A stretch of 64,000 nt of DNA. Origin: G963677445 sp963677445. Lineage in GTDB: Bacteria; Bacteroidota; Ignavibacteria; Ignavibacteriales; Melioribacteraceae. Of this stretch, positions 1 through 7,834 are shown piece after piece (the stretch's first letter is position 1; each line of letters starts with the position of its first letter). The notes beneath the pieces are model-generated. The model was given only the letters and a program-made list of their open reading frames with translations. It had not been told where the DNA came from and did not search any database. The position numbers and the translations under genes were made by a program. The DNA is taken from NCBI GenBank assembly GCA_963677445.2, contig CAXXGF010000010.1, positions 1 to 64,000 on the forward strand, written 5' to 3'.

Positions 1-597
1 GTTTTCGCGCGTTTTTTTCATTAAGGCAGTTTACAGGATACATTTTGGCATGTGAACATTTTGTCACGCGGGTTGTTATCAGCAAATGAAGCGATGAACA
101 TTTTCTCAGCGCCGGGTAAATGTTATTCAGATCGTCAAAATCATTGGCGTTGTCTATCACAAGGAGACTTGGTTTCCGGAGTGTTAATAACTCACGCAGA
201 ATCAATTCAATTTTTTGACCAGCCTTTATATTATCATCAAATGTTAATTGCAGCTCAAAGGCCAGCGGCAATAAAGCGTCCTCAATGTTTTCTTCAACGG
301 CAATCCAGGTAAGATGTGAATAAGATTCCAGATATTTGTGGTAATAAGCCGAAGCCACCGTAGTTTTACCAATGCCTCCCTCGCCGTTAACCAGCAGCAG
401 GAAGTTATCGTTATCAGATAATATTTTGTTTATTTCAGTGATATCGTTATCGCGGCCGATAAATATTTCAGGATTTACCGGAACAGCCCCCATCAGTTTT
501 TTTATCCTTTTTTCGCCGTAATTGATATAAGCATTTTCTGCTTTTTCAAAAATACCGATTTATCACCAAGAGTAATGTCTCTTTTTAAATCCGTCAT
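1..597 (-). pseudogene. STAND/NB-ARC-like P-loop ATPase, 5' part, frameshifted, runs off window
   Basis: Reading the minus strand from the ATG at 597, the frame breaks after about 16 residues. If one T is added to the T5 run (A5 on the plus strand, 548-552), it stays open to the window edge for about 199 residues. The repaired protein has a Walker A motif, NGEGGIGKTT (about residues 71-80), a Walker B-like SLLVIDNAND (about 144-153) and an LLITTR sensor-type strand (about 172-177). This is the usual start of an NB-ARC/STAND ATPase; the sensor repeats would lie beyond the edge. STAND proteins oligomerise on sensing a trigger and switch on an effector. It starts 10 bp after the TIR-like gene with GAGG upstream, so the two are probably co-transcribed. 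The N-terminal segment (about residues 7-28) resembles the tail of that neighbour. Without repair, an ATG at 493 would give a product lacking this segment. The frameshift may be a sequencing error or real. Confidence 0.75.
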
Positions 598-607
598 TTT
601 AAGCGCC

Positions 608-1183
608 TCATTGAATGTTTATTGTCACGTTACCCGAATTTTCAAAATATGAACTTTTATCTCCTATTTTTATATTTCTGCCGTTTTTTGTTTCGCTCCC
701 GACAAATTCAAATTTATCAAAACGGTTTAACAGAAGCCGGTCGAGTTCTTTATTGAACTGGTTCCAAAGGTTATCGAAGCCTGAATAGAAGGAGTAAAAA
801 TGCCCCAGCTTATTCAGTTCATTCTGAAATAATACCAGGCTTTTATCGCCACTTTCCTCTAAATTCCTGAAGTAGGTAAAAATAAAAGGTTTTTGAGCGC
901 TTTGAAAGAATCCGAAAGCATTTTCAAATTCTTCGGCGGTATACATTCCCACCTTACTGGCGGCAAGCAATACAAACAAATCGGCTTCTTTTATTTTTTT
1001 ATTATATTCATCCTGCGAACGGTTTTTTGACATTCGCGCTGTGAGATCTTCCCAGATATCGAGGTGTAAAAATATATCCTTTTCAAACCATGCTTTGCAT
1101 TTACGATAAACCTCGATCTCAAATTTTACCCGTTCAACTTTCAGTTCATTGGATGAAGCTAAAAATATTCTGATTCTTTTCAT
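608..1183 (-). CDS. TIR/DUF4062-like protein with C-terminal signalling-type motif
   Basis: 191 residues from the ATG at 1183. An upstream in-frame start at 1258 would add a hydrophobic stretch before the conserved IRIFLASSNEL strand and is less likely. Residues 1-165 resemble TIR-like/DUF4062 domains: a first strand followed by an SSNELKVER helix, then IWEDLTARMSKNRSQDEY, then VGMYTAEEFENAF with a Glu pair where TIR-like enzymes carry a catalytic Glu. Such domains often act as NADase or signalling effectors in bacterial conflict systems; activity here is inferred. The last 22 residues (170-191, GDKSSYFENSGNVTINI core) follow a short linker and match the N-terminus of the adjacent STAND ATPase. 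No transmembrane segment is needed for the chosen start. The family assignment is from recalled motif similarity only. Confidence 0.7.
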   Translation of the reverse strand: MKRIRIFLASSNELKVERVKFEIEVYRKCKAWFEKDIFLHLDIWEDLTARMSKNRSQDEYNKKIKEADLFVLLAASKVGMYTAEEFENAFGFFQSAQKPFIFTYFRNLEESGDKSLVLFQNELNKLGHFYSFYSGFDNLWNQFNKELDRLLLNRFDKFEFVGSETKNGRNIKIGDKSSYFENSGNVTINIQ

Positions 1184-1415
1184 ACGAGAGTTAAAGTATA
1201 GGTCTAATAATTTAATTATAAATATGCTTATAATAACAAATAATCGGATTAAGAGCAATTGATTTTAGAATTATTTAATGAAGTCTAATTGAAGAAAAAA
1301 ATGAGAGTAAGAGAAGGAGTAAGAGTATGAATTTAGTTTGGTGATTATTTGGATTGTGTTCTGTTTTTTCTGGGTTGGGGATTACGATTACGATTAAGAT
1401 TACGATTATGATTAT
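1184..1415. other. Intergenic region with GATTAC-type tandem repeat
   Basis: This 232-base gap between the hyp operon end and the TIR-like gene has no convincing gene. Positions 1381-1413 are a degenerate tandem array of a GATTAC/GATTAA/GATTAT hexamer, which starts just after a G-rich stretch and stops at the hypE stop codon. Positions 1340-1376 resemble 7328-7365 on the other side of the hyp operon. No clear terminator hairpin was seen downstream of hypE. Confidence 0.6.
1381..1413. repeat. Degenerate hexamer tandem repeat (GATTAC type)
   Basis: About five copies of a six-base unit varying among GATTAC, GATTAA and GATTAT lie in tandem immediately 3' of hypE. Arrays like this recur in AT-rich intergenic DNA and could vary in copy number. 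No function is evident. Confidence 0.7.
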
Positions 1416-2471
1416 TTAGCAGATTCTGGGGAATTGTTCGCCGGAGAGCATATCGAGGATTCGGTTGGTGCCATATTGGGTATGCAGTACAACTTTACCG
1501 GGATGATTTTCAGTTACTTCACCTATGATCGCGGCATCTTTACCGTTTTCATTTTGTTTTAGTATTTCAAGGGCTTTATCGGCGGAGGCGGATGAAACAA
1601 AAATAACCGCTTTACCTTCATTCGCGGCGTAAAAGGGATCGAGACCAAGTATCTCAAAAATGGCGTTTACCTGTTGTTTTACAGGCACAGATTTTTCATC
1701 AATGCTGATACCGAAAGTTTTATCGGTCACAATTTCATTTAATACGGAAGAAAGACCTCCCCTTGTGGGATCGCGCATCATTTTTATTCCGCCGCAATTA
1801 TCGATAAGGGGCAGGATAAGTTTTGTTAACGGGGCTGAATCGCTTATAATATCAGACTCGAAATTAAATTTTTCCCTCGCGGAAAGAACAGCCGCTGTAT
1901 GATCCCCGATACTGCCGGTAATAATTATTTTATCACCCGCTGCGATGTTATCCGCCGAGATGTTTATACCGGGTCTCACAGCTCCGAGTCCGGTTGTGTT
2001 AATAAAAATTTTATCACATTTTCCTTTTTCCACCACTTTTGTGTCGCCGGTTACGATTTTAACTCCGGCATTATCGGCCGCTTCTTTAATTGAAAGACAG
2101 ATTTTAGCCAGGGAATTAAAATCAAATCCCTCTTCGATAATAAAGGCGAGGGATATATAAAGCGGTTCGGCGCCGCACATTAATATGTCATTCACAGTTC
2201 CGTGGATTGAAAGGCTGCCGATATTCCCACCCGGGAAAAAAAAAGGATCAATTACGTAAGAATCGGTTGTGAGAGCGGCTCTTCTTCCCGGAATTGGCAC
2301 TACCGCGCCATCATGCATCTTTTCGAGGTACTCATTGCCGAATGCCGGAATGAATACTTTTTCTATAAGTTCCCTGCTCTTTTTACCGCCGCCGCCATGA
2401 GCGATCGAAATTATTCCCGGATTTTCATAAGGGAGGGGACAATTAAAAAAATGTTCTCTTTTTTTATCCAT
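1416..2471 (-). CDS. hypE: Hydrogenase maturation protein HypE (thiocarbamate-forming)
   Basis: 351 residues, usual HypE length. HypE receives a carbamoyl group from HypF on its C-terminal cysteine and dehydrates it with ATP to a thiocyanate, the source of the CN ligands of the [NiFe] site. The C-terminus is PRIC (residues 348-351), the hallmark acceptor Cys. The N-terminus has the glycine-rich AHGGGGKKSREL segment and the PurM/AIRS-like fold signatures (TTDSYVIDPFFFPGG, MRDPTRGGLSS). It overlaps hypD by 8 bp and is the last gene of the hypABFCDE operon. It acts in the cytoplasm with HypF, HypC and HypD. Nothing odd was seen. Confidence 0.97.
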   Translation of the reverse strand: MDKKREHFFNCPLPYENPGIISIAHGGGGKKSRELIEKVFIPAFGNEYLEKMHDGAVVPIPGRRAALTTDSYVIDPFFFPGGNIGSLSIHGTVNDILMCGAEPLYISLAFIIEEGFDFNSLAKICLSIKEAADNAGVKIVTGDTKVVEKGKCDKIFINTTGLGAVRPGINISADNIAAGDKIIITGSIGDHTAAVLSAREKFNFESDIISDSAPLTKLILPLIDNCGGIKMMRDPTRGGLSSVLNEIVTDKTFGISIDEKSVPVKQQVNAIFEILGLDPFYAANEGKAVIFVSSASADKALEILKQNENGKDAAIIGEVTENHPGKVVLHTQYGTNRILDMLSGEQFPRIC

Positions 2472-3564
2472 CCGCCTCTTCTCCGCTAAAATAAAGTGAG
2501 TAGGCTGAGCAGGCTCCTTCCGCCGAAACCATCGGAGCTCCCAGCGGGTGATCGGGTGTACAGCCTTTCATATATTCAGGGCATTCGGGAGGTTTTTTTC
2601 TCCCGGTTAATATTTCTCCGGAAATACACATCGTTTTATTATCGGATATTTTTTCATTAATGTTAAATTTCAAACCGGCGTCCAGCCGGGAATATTTCTC
2701 TTTTAACGCGAGCCCGCTTGCCGGTATTGTACCGATTCCTCTCCATTCACGGTCCGTTTTTTCAAAAATATCATCCATCAGTTTCAGGGCGGCAATGTTT
2801 CCCTCTCTCTTAATTACCCTGCTGTACTGGTTTTCTGTATTATATCTCTTCTTCTCAATTTGTTGAAGGCACATCAAAACACCTTGTAGAAGATCGGCGG
2901 GTTCAAATCCGGTCGCGACAATAGGGATTTTATACCCGGCTGAGATTTTTTCATATTCCATTAATCCTGTAATCGCGCACACATGCCCCGCGGCAAGGAA
3001 AGCATGAATATTTCCCGATCCGTTATTCAGTACAAATTCCAGCGCCGGGGGCACCAGAAATATAGATACTAACGCGGAAAGATTGGGTATATTGAGTTCA
3101 GCGGCTTTTTTTACAAGTGAAGCTGTCATGGGCGCTGTAGTCTCAAATCCTATACCGAACCAAACGATTTCCTTTTGTTTATTATCCGCCGCAATTTTTA
3201 TCGCTTCCATCGGGCTGTAAACAATTTTTATCTCCGCTCCATTCGCGCGCGCTTCCAAAAGGCTTCCGGCGGGGGAGGGAACCCGGAGCATATCGCCGAA
3301 TGAAACAAGTATAACATTTTTTTTCAATGATAATTTTATCGCGCTCTCTATTGTACTTTCGGGGGTAACACACACAGGGCAGCCGGGTCCGTGAATGAAG
3401 CTGACATTCCGGGGGAGTAAATCCTGCAGCGCGTATTTTAATATTGTGTGAGTCTGTCCTCCGCAAACTTCCATAATATTCACAGGGGGGCCAGCATATT
3501 TATCTGTCTTTTTTTTAAGCGCCTCTATGAGCTCCTCTTTTCTGAACTCTGCCAGGTATTTCAT
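2464..3564 (-). CDS. hypD: Hydrogenase maturation iron-sulfur protein HypD
   Basis: 366 residues. HypD forms the scaffold with HypC on which the Fe(CN)2CO group is assembled; it carries a [4Fe-4S] cluster and redox-active thiols. Visible signatures are CGGQTH (C34), GPGCPVC (C62, C65) and a C-terminal cysteine cluster in the segment from MCISGEIL to GACSAYS that matches the cluster-binding part of the family. It overlaps hypC by 4 bp (ATGA) and hypE by 8 bp, so translation is probably coupled. Length and motifs are typical. Confidence 0.97.
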   Translation of the reverse strand: MKYLAEFRKEELIEALKKKTDKYAGPPVNIMEVCGGQTHTILKYALQDLLPRNVSFIHGPGCPVCVTPESTIESAIKLSLKKNVILVSFGDMLRVPSPAGSLLEARANGAEIKIVYSPMEAIKIAADNKQKEIVWFGIGFETTAPMTASLVKKAAELNIPNLSALVSIFLVPPALEFVLNNGSGNIHAFLAAGHVCAITGLMEYEKISAGYKIPIVATGFEPADLLQGVLMCLQQIEKKRYNTENQYSRVIKREGNIAALKLMDDIFEKTDREWRGIGTIPASGLALKEKYSRLDAGLKFNINEKISDNKTMCISGEILTGRKKPPECPEYMKGCTPDHPLGAPMVSAEGACSAYSLYFSGEEADG

Positions 3565-3812
3565 TTTTTCATCTCTTTGATGATCTGTTCTTCAACCTCC
3601 AGAACTGATCTGATAGTTTCCTCCGCCTCCTTTTCATCAACCCTGCTAATGGCGAACCCGGCGTGTACCATCACATATTCGCCCGGTTTAAGGTCTGGCA
3701 GCCAGTCGGTATAAATTTCTTTTATAACTCCGCCAAAACTTGCTTTCGCTTTTATCCCTGTATCATCGGGATTATAAATCTCAATTATTTTTCCCGGTAT
3801 CGCGAGACACAT
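3561..3812 (-). CDS. hypC: Hydrogenase maturation chaperone HypC
   Basis: 83 residues beginning MCLAIPGKI, the defining N-terminus of HypC/HybG chaperones. Cys2 carries the iron ligand centre between HypD and the hydrogenase large subunit precursor. The conserved VHAGFAIS segment follows at about residues 50-57. It starts 2 bp after the hypF stop and overlaps hypD by 4 bp, consistent with an equimolar HypCD complex. Only one hypC-type gene is present in the window. Confidence 0.97.
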   Translation of the reverse strand: MCLAIPGKIIEIYNPDDTGIKAKASFGGVIKEIYTDWLPDLKPGEYVMVHAGFAISRVDEKEAEETIRSVLEVEEQIIKEMKK

Positions 3813-3814
3813 TT

Positions 3815-6106
3815 TTATACCTCCCAGCCATTAAGTTTTGCCGCTATTTGTCCAAATGATATTCCGCCGTCATTCGGGGGAATATTTCGGTTGAGATATA
3901 CTCTGAAACCATTTTGTTCGAGCAGTTTTTTCGCTTTGGTGACGAGACGGAAGTTCTGAAAACAACCACCGCTGAAAAGAACATTTTCACTGCCGCAAAT
4001 GAAACTGATATCCAGTATCAGGTGAGCCAGGGAATTATGAAACCGGTTTGAGATTACAGACGCTGCCTCACCGTTAAATATATCTTCCAGAAGAGGCATT
4101 ACCACTGAACGCCAGTCAAATTCATCCACTGTATTTTTAGTTATTCTGACCGGATAAAAACTCTTGTCATCGTTTTCACATATATATTCAAGCTCAGCCG
4201 CCGCATGCCCCTCATATTCATTTATATGAACAAGGCCGAGCAATGAAGAAACCGCGTCAAATAATCTGCCTGCCGAAGAAGCCGGGAAGCAGTTCGTATT
4301 TCCACGCAGCATATCAATAATAAAACCGGACTGATCATGACTGAACGGGGGCAGCTTCTTTAATACATTCTCCGGTATCTTCTTATCAAACAGATCAAAT
4401 AAAACCGCTATGGCCGATCTGAAAGGCTGCTTTATCGCTTTATCGCCTCCGGGCAGCATAATATCCCGGAATTTTAACACTCTTTCCGGTTTATCATTTT
4501 TCAGCAGGAAAGTTTCTCCTCCCCATATTTTGCCGTCAGAGCCCAATCCGGCGCCATCCCATATAAATCCCGCGCAGTCAGCATTTATATTATTCTCAGT
4601 AAAACAAGACGCGAAATGGGCTATATGATGCTGAACTTCAGCGCGGGGGAGCCCGGTTTTATTAGCGGACTGAGTGGAATAATAATCGGGGTGTATATCT
4701 GAAACAACAAAACCAGGGGTGACATCATTCAGAGCGCAAATATCTTTAATATTCCGCTCAAAATTTTCTGTCGCTTCCAGGTTCGACAGGTCACCTATAT
4801 GCTGACTTGTGATAATCCTTTTATCTTTTTTTAGCGAGATGCTGTTTTTGTAATAAGCTCCGAATGCCAGAATGGTTTTATCGTTATTATTTATATTCAG
4901 GTAAACAGGTGAAGGGGCATATCCCCGCGCCCTGCGTAAAACGGTCGGTTTTTCATCAAAAAAGCGAACTATCGAATCATCAACAGGACGAACAATTTTT
5001 CGGTTGTGGGTAAGGAAATAATCAGCGATATGGCCGGTTCTGCGCAAAGCTTCCTCGATAGAAATACAAATGGGCTCTTCGGAGGCGTTCCCGCTTGTGG
5101 CAATAAGGGGCCGGCCAAATTTTTCCAACAGCAGATGATGAAGAGGGGAGAAGGGAAGCATTATTCCGTAGTAAGGATTTCCGGGAGCGCTTGAGCTATA
5201 AGGATCATCTTTGTATTTCCTTTTAAGCAGAATGATGGGAGCAATTACTGATTGCAGCAGTTCTTTTTCCATTTGAGAAACAAAACAGATTTCTTCCACA
5301 GTCTCAATGTCCGGAAACAGCATCGCGAAAGCTTTCTTTTTCCTCCTTTTATTTTCTCTTAATCTTAATACGGCCTCCCGATTTGCCGCGTCGGCCAGTA
5401 TCTGGAATCCGCCGATACTTTTTAACGATATTATATAACCTGCTTTCAGCAGTTCCGCGCAATTATTGAGAGCTTCAATGTTGTTGCTGATTGTATTTCC
5501 GCTGTTATTAACGAGGGCAAGTTCGGGGCCGCATTCCGGGCAGGCCACCGGCTGGGCATGGAAGCGCCGGTCGGCGGGATTTTTATATTCAGCACGGCAG
5601 TTATCACACATTTCAAATTGCCGCATTGTTGTTCCCGGTCTGTCATAGGGCATTGATTCAATAATGGAATACCTCGGGCCGCAGTTTGTGCAATTTATAA
5701 AGGGATAGAGATAACGGCGGTCGTTTCTGTCGAATAGTTCTCTTTTACAATCATCACACATGGCAAGGTCGGGAAGCACATTAAAACCTGAGGACTTTTC
5801 AATCAGACTCGGTTTAATTATAAACACATTATCGTTAGATAAATGCAAATCCGATTCGGAAAATGAATGTATTGTCGCTGATTCGGGTTTATTTTTATTA
5901 ATTATATCCCTGAAATTATTGAGGATTGTTTCCTCTCCTTCAACTTCAATAATAACACCGCTCGTTGAATTTGCCACAAAACCTGTGAGTCCCGATTCAT
6001 TCGCCCTGTTGTAAATAAAAGGACGGAATCCCACACCCTGGACAGTTCCCGTTATATGAATTTTTCGCCGTTTTTTCAAAGCTGATCTGTTTCCCTCTTG
6101 ATCCAT
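3815..6106 (-). CDS. hypF: Carbamoyltransferase HypF
   Basis: 763 residues, full length. HypF makes carbamoyl-AMP from carbamoyl phosphate and ATP and transfers the carbamoyl group to HypE. Domains in order: acylphosphatase (about 14-100, TGTVQGVGFRPF), paired zinc fingers with cysteines 117/120, 139/142, 167/170 and 189/192, a YrdC-like domain (about 205-385), and a Kae1-like carbamoyltransferase domain (about 400-763) with HHIAHFASC, WDGAGLGSDG, FSGGCFQN and PPNDGGISFGQ. The start overlaps hypB by 31 bp; this ATG keeps the acylphosphatase domain intact. Confidence 0.97.
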   Translation of the reverse strand: MDQEGNRSALKKRRKIHITGTVQGVGFRPFIYNRANESGLTGFVANSTSGVIIEVEGEETILNNFRDIINKNKPESATIHSFSESDLHLSNDNVFIIKPSLIEKSSGFNVLPDLAMCDDCKRELFDRNDRRYLYPFINCTNCGPRYSIIESMPYDRPGTTMRQFEMCDNCRAEYKNPADRRFHAQPVACPECGPELALVNNSGNTISNNIEALNNCAELLKAGYIISLKSIGGFQILADAANREAVLRLRENKRRKKKAFAMLFPDIETVEEICFVSQMEKELLQSVIAPIILLKRKYKDDPYSSSAPGNPYYGIMLPFSPLHHLLLEKFGRPLIATSGNASEEPICISIEEALRRTGHIADYFLTHNRKIVRPVDDSIVRFFDEKPTVLRRARGYAPSPVYLNINNNDKTILAFGAYYKNSISLKKDKRIITSQHIGDLSNLEATENFERNIKDICALNDVTPGFVVSDIHPDYYSTQSANKTGLPRAEVQHHIAHFASCFTENNINADCAGFIWDGAGLGSDGKIWGGETFLLKNDKPERVLKFRDIMLPGGDKAIKQPFRSAIAVLFDLFDKKIPENVLKKLPPFSHDQSGFIIDMLRGNTNCFPASSAGRLFDAVSSLLGLVHINEYEGHAAAELEYICENDDKSFYPVRITKNTVDEFDWRSVVMPLLEDIFNGEAASVISNRFHNSLAHLILDISFICGSENVLFSGGCFQNFRLVTKAKKLLEQNGFRVYLNRNIPPNDGGISFGQIAAKLNGWEV

Positions 6107-6729
6107 TCAGCCACCAGGTCAATTCCCTCATCCCTGCGGCACGAGGTTTCGAATATCTCCAGATTATGGTTAATGGAAAGCGCGTTCTTTCTTAACTGTT
6201 CAATATCAACATCAGTATAAGGAAGAAGGTCGGTTTTATTAATAATTAATGTTTCAGAATTAAGAACAGCCTTGGTATACTTGAGAGGTTTATCAACACC
6301 TTCAGTCACACTAATTACAACAACTTTTTGATTTTCACCGAGATCAAATCCCGCGGGGCATACGAGGTTGCCGACATTCTCAATAAGCAGAAAATTGATA
6401 TCGAGGTTAATGATATTTTCCGCGGCGTTTTTAACAAGAGAGGCGTCGAGATGGCAGGCGCCGTTGGTAATTATTTGTATTGCCGGAATGCCAAGTTTAT
6501 CAATTCTTTCGGCGTCGTTGCGTGTCTGAGGATCGCCGGTTATCACAGCCATGTTGAATAAATTGCCGCTATAATGAGCCAATGCTTCGGCAAGGCTTGT
6601 TTTTCCTGACCCGGGGGAACTCAGCATATTAATGACAAAGATTTTTTTCTGTCTGAACAGGTTCCTGAGTGATTCCGCGACCTTATCATTTTTTTCCAGT
6701 ACTTTTCTTTCGACAGTAATTACCGGCAT
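6076..6729 (-). CDS. hypB: Hydrogenase nickel incorporation GTPase HypB
   Basis: 217 residues. HypB is a SIMIBI GTPase that works with HypA to insert nickel into the hydrogenase large subunit. Seen: the P-loop SSPGSGKT (37-44), the metal-binding Cys-His at the G2 region (GACHLD, C92/H93), ENVGNLVCP with C124, and the G4 motif NKTD. It lacks both the N-terminal CxxCGC nickel site of the E. coli type and a His-rich stretch, so it is the short form, which relies on the G-domain metal site. It lies 18 bp after hypA and overlaps hypF by 31 bp. Confidence 0.96.
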   Translation of the reverse strand: MPVITVERKVLEKNDKVAESLRNLFRQKKIFVINMLSSPGSGKTSLAEALAHYSGNLFNMAVITGDPQTRNDAERIDKLGIPAIQIITNGACHLDASLVKNAAENIINLDINFLLIENVGNLVCPAGFDLGENQKVVVISVTEGVDKPLKYTKAVLNSETLIINKTDLLPYTDVDIEQLRKNALSINHNLEIFETSCRRDEGIDLVAEWIKRETDQL

Positions 6730-6747
6730 ATCATCTCCGTAAGCTGG

Positions 6748-7086
6748 TTATAATTCGATTTCTGAAAGAGTAATTTCTTCTCCTTTTTTGACCTCTATAT
6801 TAGTGCTTCCGCAGGCAAAACAGGTAAAGGCAAATTCATTGGTTGAAAAATCATGACCGCAATCGAGGCAATTGATTGTCATAGGGATCTGTTCAATATC
6901 CAGTCTGCAATCAGGAAGACCGGAGTTTTGAGAGACAACCTGCCATCCTTCCTCAAGCGCGGGAGGATATATGTTGCTTAAGATGCCAAGCTTCAGTTTG
7001 ACAGATTTTATTTTGGACAGATTGGTGGATGGTATCTCCTGACGGAGAATGGAGAGAATGTTTTGAGCGATTGATAATTCGTGCAT
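6748..7086 (-). CDS. hypA: Hydrogenase nickel insertion metallochaperone HypA
   Basis: 112 residues beginning MHELSIAQNI; His2 and the N-terminal amine form the family's nickel site. A structural zinc site is visible as two CxxC pairs (C73/C76 and C89/C92). HypA delivers nickel together with HypB. It is the first gene of the hyp operon, so the promoter should lie in the gap upstream of 7086. Confidence 0.97.
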   Translation of the reverse strand: MHELSIAQNILSILRQEIPSTNLSKIKSVKLKLGILSNIYPPALEEGWQVVSQNSGLPDCRLDIEQIPMTINCLDCGHDFSTNEFAFTCFACGSTNIEVKKGEEITLSEIEL

Positions 7087-7834
7087 CAGTTAATCCGTAA
7101 TAGTTCTCTGATGATAACTTGTTATCAGGATAATATTTGCCCGCGACACATAAGATTCAGGACCGAAAGGACTGATTTTAATATAATGAAATAATTATTA
7201 TAAATCAAAAATTATATAATTGTAAAATATCGCTTCCGGCTGCCTGGTGATCGTTAAGTCTTGATTGGAAAACAGAATGGGAGTTGATTATAAGTTTTCA
7301 AATTCTACGCGAAATGGCAAAAATTTTGGCGACTATTTGGATTGTAGTTTTGTTTTAGCTGAGTTCTGTTGATCCCCAACAGGGATTGAATATAACTCTC
7401 ATGCTCAGATAAAATATTATCCTTCAGATATCATTTACTCTGGGTTGTTAATATTCGACCCCTTCAGCGTCGCGGTTGATATTTGCCTGATAACACCACC
7501 GGATTGCATCCGGGGCTAATAATATTCTACTCCATTCGGAGTCGCTTAAGATTAAAAATATGATTATTTCTTTTGTTATTCTTTTTTGGCGCCGGTTTGT
7601 CCGGATAAGGATTGAAGAATTATATGACCGGCAGGATTTCTTATTTTTCGGTATCGTCTTTATAGAGGCCAAGTTCCGGGGCTTCGACAAATTCAGCCAC
7701 CTGACAGGCGAATTTTTCCGGCTTTGGCGGTTTATGGAAGTAAAAATTGCTTGTTATCCTGGTCCGGTCTGAAGTGCATCCTGACATAAGATGAAAATTC
7801 GATGGATAAATCCGGAGCCCATAAACCGGATTCC
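7087..7834. other. 748-base gene-free region upstream of hypA with hairpins
   Basis: No ORF here has convincing coding character. The part next to 7086 should hold the hypA promoter; it is AT-rich but no clear -35/-10 pair could be fixed. 7328-7365 resembles 1340-1376 downstream of the hyp operon. 7366-7382 is a CTGTTG/CAACAG hairpin. 7441-7545 holds three short hairpins (separate entry). 7560-7834 holds only short open frames with no family match. Confidence 0.6.
7456..7542. repeat. Cluster of three short palindromic (REP-like) hairpins
   Basis: Three small inverted repeats lie in tandem: CGAC/GTCG arms at 7456-7459 and 7469-7472, CCGGAT/ATCCGG at 7499-7504 and 7508-7513, and ACTCC/GGAGT at 7529-7533 and 7538-7542. 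The first and third are preceded by AATATTC. The arms differ in sequence but remain self-complementary. A similar cluster lies at 21528-21640. They look like the dispersed intergenic palindromes common in Bacteroidota-related genomes. No associated transposase is in the window. Confidence 0.6.

Noticed and set aside
52..312. Plus-strand 86-codon ORF
   Set aside because: It lies antisense to the STAND ATPase, whose P-loop and Walker B motifs are clear on the minus strand.
7456..7542. Possible CRISPR array
   Set aside because: Repeats are too short, differ in sequence and are palindromic; no regular spacers or cas genes are present.
7448..7772. Two short ORFs, one on each strand, upstream of hypA
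   Set aside because: They overlap each other and the hairpin repeats, have no family resemblance and lack ribosome-binding sites.
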